DNA of 64,000 nt from Acuticoccus sp051016205 (GTDB taxonomy: Bacteria > Pseudomonadota > Alphaproteobacteria > Rhizobiales > Amorphaceae): assembly GCA_051016205.1 (NCBI GenBank), contig CP136534.1, positions 4,774,001 to 4,838,000 on the forward strand, written 5' to 3'. A program made the translations under genes and the position numbers. Within the stretch, counting starts at the first letter, position 1, and each line of letters starts with the position of its first letter. The notes below the pieces were generated by a model. It ran no database searches and was not told the origin of the DNA. It worked only from the letters and a program-made list of their open reading frames with translations. Below are positions 52,701 to 62,400 of this stretch, piece by piece.

Positions 52701-53419
52701 CCGTTGCCAGGCACGGTGCCGTTGGCGGCAGGGGTGAAGGGTTTGCAGTGGCCATCGGGCGAAAGAATGCCGCCCGGCATGTGCCAGTACCCCGACTGGA
52801 GCGGCAGCGACACCGAACTGGCCCCAGCGATTGCCGCATCGCATTGGTGGTCCAAGAGTTGGGTCGCAGCCAGCGCAACCGCGACGAGCCCTGTGGAACA
52901 GGCCGTGCTGATGCCAACGCTAGGGCCCGTCAACCCGAGGCGATAGGAGACAAGGTTTGCAATGGCGCCAGGCTGATTGGCGAGCATCATATGGAACGGA
53001 TCGTCGTGCGCCGTCAAAGAGTTGCCCAGAAGATGGGTGTGGTAATAGCTCGACACTGTTGATGCGCCGGCGAACACACCAATTCGCTTGCGGTGCGGCC
53101 ACGCCACGACGCCAGCGTCTTCAAGGGCCTGGTAGGCGCATTCCAGGAACACGCGATGCTGAGGATCGATGAGCGCTGCGGCACGCGCGCCAATCCCGAA
53201 GAACGCCGCATCGAACGCATCGGCATGGTGCAGAACGCCCTTTACAGGAACACGCGTCGCCCCCTCGGGCGCCTCGCCGCCAATGTCGTCGTCGACCCGG
53301 GTGAGGCTCTCGCGGCCTTCAAGAAGGTTGTTCCAGAACGCGAAGGCATCCGGAGCACCCGGAAACCGGCAGGCAAGCCCGGTGATGGCAATGTCTTCCG
53401 CGTCGATGTCGACGACCAT
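49712..53419 (-). CDS. Type I PKS module KS-AT-ACP-TE
   Basis: Terminal module of the assembly line, 1235 aa. The KS (about 1-425) has the active Cys in STACSTGL (about 172) and the two His in ETHGTGT and NIGHLDAAAG. The AT (about 520-830) has GHSVGE (about 614) and GHAFHSPMM, the HAFH form that marks malonyl-CoA. The post-AT linker LPPYPFERTRHW is followed by the carrier with LGGDSLLA (about 923) and a thioesterase with GSSFGG (about 1056) and GDHLSMM (about 1210). No KR, DH, ER or MT, so the beta-keto group stays. The ATG lies two bases after the NRPS stop. Confidence 0.93.
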   Translation of the reverse strand: MVVDIDAEDIAITGLACRFPGAPDAFAFWNNLLEGRESLTRVDDDIGGEAPEGATRVPVKGVLHHADAFDAAFFGIGARAAALIDPQHRVFLECAYQALEDAGVVAWPHRKRIGVFAGASTVSSYYHTHLLGNSLTAHDDPFHMMLANQPGAIANLVSYRLGLTGPSVGISTACSTGLVAVALAATQLLDHQCDAAIAGASSVSLPLQSGYWHMPGGILSPDGHCKPFTPAANGTVPGNGVGAVVMRRLEDAMRDGDHVYAILRGFAVNNDGADKIGYTAPGVGGQTAVITEALAHSGLEPKNIGYVETHGTGTALGDAIEVAALGRALAGAGDAGPVTLGAVKANIGHLDAAAGMAGLIKVALMFDRGVVPPSLYVPPEGIVLEEGRFRLVASAHPFAADGRCAGISSFGMGGTNAHAILHRAPPSPTPPPAPKQTVLFALSARTAAATVRLAHRLADHLEHEPDVRVEDAAFTLATARELMTARAGVAACNRVDAISQLRLLHESDVYTRQDEAAAGIVFVFPGQGVRLAGIARDLADAEPAFGAALARCMAILRAEGVDLEPALLGEAADDDAVAALERTQFAQPAGFALSWSLAQLLAEWGIDPAAMIGHSVGEYVAACLAGVMSVEDGLHLMALRGRLIQDLTAGAMVAVRLPASDAAHLIQEDRQLSVAAINGPNACVIAGDREAVEALTVRLAQRGVVFARLPVGHAFHSPMMDGAMAPLEQAVGQVSLRPPETRYVSTLSGDWVTPAEATDPSHYARHLREPVRFYEGVEALLGEGHHHFLELGAGSALSTLVRQIAAANGKAVTAVPALPDGTASAPLAAAGALWSAGLPVFARALTPNGQRIPLPPYPFERTRHWVASPGEAGDGIDTARPVPQMVQEPSIGSEPVLVQICRLWGEHLACPVTAESNYYDLGGDSLLAVRIVAALNHRLGTHLLPSILAEAQTPSALAQRIAEDVDTPARPFELVTLRAGEAGKRALFLPHAVGGTVDLYAPLAAALPSDWPIYGLQSSALDGQVSPSMDVAQNAARLLSAMRTVQSEGPYHLAGSSFGGMLAYEIARQLQQAGEHVALLALIDTPAMEALPRELVSDAYTISYVAGILGQTIEVEALQPLTRAQQIERLIAVCGNALPAGITPEELDLHLQIFSANTDAMRSYVIEPIRDPEVLFLRAGTRMAHMPADPQRAWVQRLGQRVRVMDVEGDHLSMMNAPFVHAIAAHLIEARARQP

Positions 53420-53421
53420 GC

Positions 53422-56400
53422 TCAAGGTCGTTGCGTACCGGTGCGTCTGGCGCGCCGGGCTTGCCTGGCGGTGCGCTGGGATGGCGCTGATGGCGTATCG
53501 GCATCAACCGGCGAGGCTGGCGTCGCGGTGAGTGCTGCTGCGAGCTGAGCCACAGTTGGGTTCTCGAAAAGGGTGAGGACGGGAACCTCCCTGCCGAGCC
53601 TGTCCAACAGCGCGGCCTGGACGCGCATCAGCCGTAGCGACGTGCCGCCCAGATCGAAGAAGTTCCGGTCGTGCGCGACACTGTCGCACTCCAGCACCTC
53701 GCACCAGACCGATGCGACGACCGCTTCCATCTCGGGCGCCGCGTGCACGGCGCTGACGGTCGGGGCAGAGGTCACCGCACCCGAAGCGCGTGGAGTGATC
53801 GCCGACAGGAGTTCGCCCACCGTGATGGTCGGCATGTGTGCAACGCGTTCGCACAGCGTTTCCATGGTCTCGCGGAGCCAATGCATTGTCGCAGGGTCGA
53901 ACAGGTCTGCCGCGTACTCGATCGTGCCGGCCAAACCGCCTTCAGCCTCCTGGAAGGACAAGGTCACATCGAACTTTGCCGTGTCGGTGGTGATGTCCGA
54001 GGGCTCGACGGTGAGACCCGGCGCCCCAAACCCCTCCCCTTCCACGGGGTTTTGCATGATCAGCATGACAGGCGTCAGCGCCGGTCGGTCGGGCCGGCGC
54101 TCCACCTTTGCCACATCGACGATCTGGTCGTAAGGGAGCGACTGGTGGGCGATGGCCTCTTCGACCGTGGCGGCAACGGTGGCGAGAAAATCGGCAAACG
54201 GGCGATCCGGTGCGGCCACACCCGGACGGATGGGCACGGTGTTCATGAAGAGGCCGAGTGCCGTCATTTCCGCAGGGTGGTGGCGGTTGGCAACCGGCGT
54301 CGCGAGGACGATATCGCCCGCACCAGTCCAGCGGGCCAGGAAGAGATGAAAGAGGGCGGCGAGCGCGGCGAATGGCGTCGTCGCGTGCGCTTCGGCAAGG
54401 CCGGCAAGGGGCCCCGCAACACTTTTGGGCAACGTGAAGGCGACAGTCTGGCCCCGGCCGCTGGGGCGAGACGGTCGCGTATGGTCCGTCGGCAGCGCCA
54501 TGGGGCTGACACCGCTTAGCGCCGTTTCCCAGAAGGCGCACAGGGCGTCGCGTCGCGGTCCGCCCAAGCGCTCGCGCTCCGCTGCGGCAAGATCGGCGTA
54601 CTGCACTGCCGGGGGGGTGAGGTCCACGGCAGTGCCCGCGACCGCTTGCCGGTAGGTTTCGCCCAGCTCGCGCAGGAGGAGCTGCTGGGACCATCCGTCG
54701 GTGGCACTGTGGTGGATGTTGAGGAGGAGGACGTGTGCGCCCCTCCCGACCCGCAGAAGGTGGGCGCGCATCGGGTGTTCGCCGGCAAGGTCGAACGGGA
54801 TGCGGGCAAGGCTCTGCAATCGGCCCGCCAGCCTTTCCGGCGTGACGCGCTCCATCTGGAGGGGGAAGGGTTCGGCAGGGTCGATGGCTTGGACGAGGTG
54901 ACCGTCGGCGCTGACGATCCGCGTGCGCAAAATCTCGTGGCGGGCGACAAGGGCGTCCAGCGCATCGCCCAGCGCATCGGCATCGAGCGGGCCGTCGATC
55001 GTGAGCGCAATGGGCACATTGTAGGCGCTCCTGTCGGCAACCGTCCGGTCCAGGACCCACAGCCGCTCCTGGCCGAAGGAGCCGGGAAGCGGCTTGGTGC
55101 GGTCAGCCCGAGCAATAGGTGCCGCAGCCGCCGAAGGCTGCGCGCGCTCCAGCGCTTCAGCAAGACCGGCCGCTGTGCGATGGGCAAAGATGGCGCTGAG
55201 CGGAACGCGGACATCAAGGCGCTGTTCCAGCTTCGCGGCGAGGCGGACTGCGCGTAAGGAGTGTCCGCCCGCGGCAAAGAAGTCCGTCTGGCGCCCCACC
55301 GAAACGCCGAGGATTTGGGCCATCGCTTCGATGATCTCGCCCTCCACGCGGCTCGCCGGCGCCTCGTCCGCGGTGGATTTCTCACTTGCGCCGTCTTGCG
55401 GATCGGGTAGCGACCCGCGGTCGACCTTGCCAGCGGTGTTGAGTGGCAGGTGCGTCATGCGCACGATGCGAGAGGGCACCATCGCCTCAGGCAAGGTGCG
55501 GCGCAGGTGGGCTTTCACCCCATTGTCATCGCCGAGCCCGGCCGATTGCGCAACATAGGCGACAAGTTCGCTCTCCCCGTTGATGTCTCGCGTCAGAACC
55601 ACCGACTGGGCGACGCCGGGGACGTCCTCAAGGGCGGCTTCCACCTCGCCCGGTTCGATGCGAATGCCGCGGACCTTCACCTGGAAATCCGTACGGCCGA
55701 GATAGTGAAGGACGCCGTCCTCATCGCGCACGACGCGGTCGCCCGTGCGGTAAAGGCGTCCCTCACCCAAAGGATTGGGCACGAAGCGCTCGGTGGTCAG
55801 ATCGGGCCGGTTACGATAGCCGCGGGCAAGCTGTACGCCGCCGATCCACAATTCCCCCGGAACGCCGAGCGGTGCGGGGCGCATCTTTGCGTCCAGAACG
55901 TGAAGCGCGGTGTTCCAGACAGGGCGGCCGATGGGGACCACCGCCCCTTCCATGTGGGCGCTGCAGGGGTGGTAGGAGACGTCGATCGCCGCTTCTGTCG
56001 GGCCGTAAAGGTTGTGCATGTGAAGCGTCGGCAGCGCACGCAAGACTGCCCGTGCAAGGTCGGCCGGCAACGCTTCGCCGCTGCAAAACATCAGGCGAAG
56101 CGGGGTCAGTTGGGAAACATCCACGGTCTCCTCGAAGACACGCAGCATGGATGGCACGAAGTGGAGCGTGGTGATCGCCCGCTCGCGAATAAACCTTGCC
56201 AGATAGGCCGGATCCTTGTGTCCGTCGGGCCGCGCGAAGACGAGCCTTGCCCCCGTCACCAGCGGCCAGACGAACTCCCACACCGACACGTCGAACGAGA
56301 ACGGCGTCTTCTGCAAAACCCGGTCCGCGGGGGTGAGGCCATAGGCGGCCTGCATCCACAAGATGCGGTTGGCGAGGGCACGATGCTCGATCATCGCGCC

Positions 56401-59400
56401 CTTGGGCTGCCCGGTCGAACCTGAGGTGTAGAGGATGTAGGCAAGGTCGTTCGGGGCCGGATCGGGGAGCGCCTGCACTTGCGATGGCGCCGGCTCGTCC
56501 TCGTCGACAAGGATCAGCCTGTCCGCGTCCACGGGGAGGGTGGACGCAAGGGTGGTATCGGTGACGATGAGGCTGGCGCCGCAATCCTTCGCCAGGAAGG
56601 CGAGACGTTCGGGCGGATGATCGGGGTCCAGGGGCACATAGGCGCCGCCGGCCTTCATGATGGCCATGATCGCAACGATGAGGCCGTGGCCGCGCTTCAG
56701 ACAAATCCCGACGGCAGCGCTTTCGGCCATGGGCGTGCAAAGCCGCAGGTGCGCGGCGTGAAGGCGATGGGCAAGGTGGCTCGCAGCAGCGTCCAGCGCG
56801 GCGTAGGTCATGGTGCGGCCGGCATCGTCCTCCACCGCCATGGCATCCGGCGTTGCCGTCACCTGTGCTGCGAACAGGCTGACGATGGTGGCCTCCCTGT
56901 CCACCGCCGCATTGGTCGCATTGGGCGCATCGACGACCGCGTGGCGCTCGCGCTCATCCAGGAGGTCGATGGTGCAAAGCTTTGCAGACGGGCGGGCGGC
57001 AAACGCATCCAAGACATGGGTGAGATGGCCGAGCATCGCGTCGATCCGCTCGGGGTCGAAGAGGGCTTCGTCGAACTGCAATGAAAGGTCCAACGCTTCC
57101 CCAGGGATCACCATGAGAAGGAGGGGAAAGCTCGTCTTGTCGGTGACCCTTGGCCGGCCCGCACCAAGGGCCTCGTTCCCTGCGCCCACATCGGGATAGT
57201 TCTCGAACACCGTCGCGCTGTGGAAGAGCGGTACGTCGGGCGAGAGGGCAGCCGTCGCTTCGATGTCCACCAGAGGGACGTGGGCGTTGTAGCCCGCCGT
57301 CTCGATGACGCCGTGGATGTTCTGGAGTGCGGTGGAGACGGTGTCGTCGCCTTTGGTCCGCACCCGCAACGGCACGACGTTCGCGATCAGGCCCACGGCC
57401 GTCTCGATTCCAGGGCAATCGTTACCGCGGCCCGACACCACGGTGCCGAAGACCACATCGTCCACACCGCCTGCATAGCCGGCCAGAAGGTGCGCCCAGG
57501 CGAGCTGAATGACCGCGTTCAAGGTCACACGCTCTGCGCGCGCCAGTGTGGTGAGCCGTTCGGTAAGCCTCTCGCCAAGGACGGTGTTGCGAACGCCGAG
57601 ATTTACGATCGGCGTATGCTTGCGCAATGATGCACCGGGGCGCAGGACCGGGATGTCCGTAGGACCTTCCAGACCAGACAACATCTCCCCCCACGCGCCG
57701 AGTGCCGCGTTTACGTCCTGCCTGCGGAGCCATTGGACGTACTGCGCGTAGCCCACCGTTTCTGGCGGAGGCTTGCCGGTGGCGTAGCACCGTGCCAGCG
57801 CGGCAAAGACAAGCGGTACAGACCAGCCGTCGATGATGATGTGGTGATGGGTCCACAACAGCACCCAGCGGCGATCGGAGCGGCGGATCAGCGTCACCCG
57901 GAAGGCACCCGCTTGAGACAGGTCGATACCCTTGGCGCGATCGGCCTTGCGCACCTGGTCCAACGCTTCGTCGAAATCGGCTTCGTCGGCGGCATCGCTG
58001 AGATCGACCACGCGAAACGCGACGGATCCGCCGGGCTCCACCACCTGAACCGGCGTTTCGAGGCCGCGCCAGACAAAGCGCGTGCGAAGGACCGGAAAGG
58101 CGAGCGCGAGCGCCTGCCACGCCGCACCCATGCGCTTTGGGTCGATGGCTGCCTCGCACGGCCATTCGAACTGCACCAGATACTGGTCCGACTGAGGGCT
58201 GTGCAACGCGTGGAACAGCAGCCCTTCCTGGAGCGGCGCGAGAGGCAAGATGTCTTCAGGCGCCGATCCTTCGTGAGCCAGGATCGTGCCAAGCTCCTCC
58301 CGCGTAAGGCGCACGTGCGCAAAGTCGGACGTCGTCACGCCGATGCGCTTGCGGCCCGCGCAATGGGCAATGACCGCGCGAAGACGGGTCGCGACGTCCT
58401 CCGCCAGACGTTTCAGCCAACCTGGCGGGCGGCCGCCTTCGTCCACGAAGCGGAACGCCAGACGCTCGTCCAAAACGAAGGCGGTAACGTCGAGCGGGCT
58501 CGTGGGCCGGTTGCGCGGCGACACCATCGCGCCAGGCTCTTCGGGCGCCAGCGACCAGCCATCGGCAAACGTCGCGTCGAGCTGGCCAAGGTAGTTGAAC
58601 AGGACGTCCGGCTCGCCCTTGTTTGGAACATCGGTCACCAAGCCGTAGCTGAGGCCGTTGTGGGGGATGCGCCGCAGCGTGTCCTTTACGGTGATGATGG
58701 CATCTTGAGGCGTTGCAGCGCCGATCTGCGCAAAGCGGACAGGGTAGCGTGTTGTGAACCAGCCAACGGTGGAGGAGACGTCAGGTCCGACGAACGGCTC
58801 GCGCCCGTGCCCTTCCAGCATGATCGCAGCGTCGGCGGCACCGCACGCGGCACCAAGCGCCGGCGCAAAGGCTGCCAGGATGAGTTCGTCCACGCGGGTG
58901 CCATAGGCGTCCGCACAGTCGCGCAACAGCGTTCGGCTTTCCTCAAGCTCCATCTGCAGGGTGAGGGTCTGAGGTTCGGCCCGCGGTGTGTCGGGCCGCG
59001 GGAGCGACTGGGCCGGCTCCAGCATCGCCTGCCATGCGCTGAGCGTCTGGGCCACGTCAGCCGTCGCCGCGGCCCGCGCCAGTGCCCCGGACCAGGCTGC
59101 AAACGGGGTCGTCGGCGCAGGCAGACACCCCCCTCCATCTGGCGCCAACAGCGTTGCAAGCTCGCCAACGAGGATCCGCCACGACACGATGTCCACCGCA
59201 AGGTGATGGATCGCCACAAGAATGCGCGCGCGCCCGTCCTCGCATCCTCTGACGAGCGCTGCGGCAACCATCGGCCCGAATTGAGGACTGAGGCGCGATT
59301 GCAGCGCCGTGAGGCGCTCTTGCAAGGCAGCGTGCGAGGTGACCGCGATCTCCTCCACAAGCGCCAGATCGGGGGTGCCAGGGGGCACGACACTCACCTG

Positions 59401-62400
59401 ATGTTCGCCGTCTGCGGAGACCGAAAACCGTTGGCGCAGTGCATCGTGCCGCGCCACCAATTCCCCCACGGCACCGGCAAGCGCTTCACCGGTGACCTCA
59501 TGGGGCGGCAGGAGGAGGAATGCCTGGTTGAAGTGTTCGGGTGCGGCAAGGTCCAGCGTGAAGAACCAGCGCTGGATCGGCGTCAGGGCTGGCGGGCCGG
59601 CGGGTGCGATATCGCTATCGATTGCAGCCTCGTGGCTGACGCGCGCAGCAAGCCCTGCCACGGTGCGCGCCTGGAAGATATCGCGCGGCGAAACGTGGAA
59701 ACCCTTCGCGCGGGCGCTGGCGACCACTTGGATGGTGAGGATGGAATCGCCGCCCACCGAAAAAAAATCATCGTCGACACCGATGGCATCGGTGCGCAGG
59801 ACCGCGCGCCAGATCTCCAGAAGCGCCTCTTCGACCGCGTCAGCAGCTTCGGTCTGTGCACCCTTAAAGTCCGGCATTGGAAGTGCGCCAAGGTCGACTT
59901 TGCCGCTGGTGTTCACCGGCATGCGGTCCAGCGGCACGAGGGCGCTGGGCACCATATAGGGCGGCAGGATGCGCTTCAGGTGTCGGCGCAGGTCGTCGAC
60001 AGAAACGGGAGACTCCGGCGCCGACGTAAACCACGCCAGCAAGCGGGGATAACCGTCATCGCCATGGACGATTTGGGCGACGGCCTGCACCACGCCAGGG
60101 CACTGCCCGATGGTAAACTCCACCTCACCGGGCTCTACACGAAACCCGTGCAGCTTCACCTGCCTGTCGTTTCGCCCGACGAAGTCGAGCGCATTGTCGC
60201 GCCATCGCACCAGATCGCCGGTTGCGTAGAGACGGTGGGTGATCGACGCGCCCGTCTCAGGATCAGTGAATTTGTGCGCGGCGAACTTTGCGGCGGTTGC
60301 GGCCGGATCGTTGAGATACCCACGCGCAAGGCCGTCGCCCCCCACATGAAGCTCGCCGACGACGCCTGGCGGAACGGGCCGGCCACCCTCGTCCAAAACG
60401 AAGGCGAGCGCGTTGGAAATGGGGCGGCCTATGGGGATGGTTCGTGCGTCGTCAGGGACGTTCGCGACAGGATGGATTGTGGAAAAGGTCGTGTTCTCGG
60501 TGGGTCCATAGCCGTTGACGAAGAGCGCAGGCGCGCCGGTGGGACAGGTCAAGACCCTGCGCACCATGTCCGGATTGAGGGCGCTGCCACCGGCATAGAG
60601 CGTCTTGAGATGGCCAAACATATCAGGCCGATGCCCGGCCATCTGATCAAAAAGCACCGCCGTCAGCCAAAGATAGTCCACACGCTCGTTGGCAAGGTGC
60701 GCGGCAAGGCGATCGGGGTCGAGGAGCGTGTCCTGGTCCACCACCACGAGCGTCGCGCCGCTCAAGAGCGCGCCCCAGATCTCCAACGTCACCGCATCGA
60801 AGACGGCATTGGAGGCAAAGGCGATGCGTTCGCCAACCTTCGGCGCAATAACGTTGGAGTTTTGCACCAGGCGAACCACTGCGCGGTGGGGGACAAGCAC
60901 GCCCTTGGGTGTGCCCGTGGTGCCTGAGGTGAAGCAGACATAGGCAAGGTCGCTCGGCGTCCTTGCAGGCGCTGGCACAGGCCCGATACCGCCAATGGCA
61001 TCCATACTGAGGAGCGTGCAACCATCGGGCGCGATGGCCTCGTCGTCGGCGGTGCGCGTTGGGACAATGAGCGCGCCGGCACGGGTCTCCTTGATCATCA
61101 TCAAGGCGCGGTCTTGGGGGTAGAGGGGGTCGATGGGCACGTAGGCCGCACCCGCCTTCAACACGCCCAGGATCGCGGCCAGGAGCGGTGCACCGCGCCC
61201 CATGCGAAGCGCCACCATAGGCTCCTCGCCCATCGTCGCGCCGCATTCAAGGAGCGTGGCGGCAACGGCATCGGACCAGGCGTCGAGGTCGCGATAGGTC
61301 AATGCCTCCCCGCCGTCGCGCACGGCTATGGCATCGCCATGCTCCTCGGCGACGGCCGCGAACAGTTCGGTGAGCGTGTGGTCCCTTGGGTAAGGCGTCG
61401 TGGTGCGGTTGGATGCTGTCACCACGGCCTCAAACGTCGGCGCATCCAAAAGAGCGCCGCCGGTCAAACGCGTCTGCGGATCGCGCGCGAGCGTATCGAG
61501 GAGTTTGCCGAAATGCTCGCAGAGCGTCGTTATGGTCGCGCGGTCGTACCGGTCGGTGGCGTACTCGGCCCGGCCCTCAAGCCCATCGTCGGTGGGGGAG
61601 AGCGAAAACGTCAGCTCGAACTTTGCAATGGGCAGATCCGCTTCGGGGTCGACCGTCACGTCGAGGTCTTGAAAGTGCGCAGCCGGGCCGGCGCTGGCGG
61701 ACTGGAACACCAGCACAGCCCGCTCCAGCGCGGTGCGGCCGGACCCCTCGCGGGCAACTGCGGCAGCCTTGACGATGTCGGCGTAAGGCACGTCTGCGTG
61801 GGATTGGGCGTCCACAAGCGCCTCGGACACCTGATCCACCAGCGCGGCAAACGGCTCGGACGATCCGCATTGGGCGCGCAACGGCAAGAGGTTGACGAAG
61901 TAGCCTGCAAGGTCGGCGAGTTCGCGCTTGGACCGGCCCGCCACCGCGGTCAGGATCGTCACGTCGTCCTGGCGGGCGTGGATCCTGAGGAGCCCGACGA
62001 AGGCTGCGGCCACGACGCTGAACAGGGTCGTGTGATGATCGCGGGCTAACCGCTCCAGCGCCGCAACCACCGGCTTAGGGATGTGAAAGTGGTGATGGGC
62101 GCCGGTATCGGAACGTGCCGCCACACGCGGCCGGTCGCTCGCAAGCTCCAAAGGGGACCAGCCGGCAAGGATTTCGGCCCAGTACTGCGCCAACGGGGCG
62201 ACGGCGTTGCCGGCCAGCGCCTCGTGCTGCCAAAGCGCATAGTCCGCGTATTGAAGTTTTGGGGGGGCAAGGGCCTCCGCGCCCTCGCTGTAGAGGGCGC
62301 CGAGTTCGCGGGCGAGAAGCGCGATGGTCCATCCATCGCTCACCAGGTGATGCTGGAGGAGGAGGAGCGTGTGGTCGCCCGGGCCGTGCCTGAAGAGCGC

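Noticed and set aside
57733..60927. 1064-codon open frame on the plus strand
   Set aside because: It lies antisense to the C2-E-T-A part of the NRPS, whose motifs are intact. High GC content leaves antisense frames open, and the translation is His/Arg/Gly-rich with no recognisable domain.
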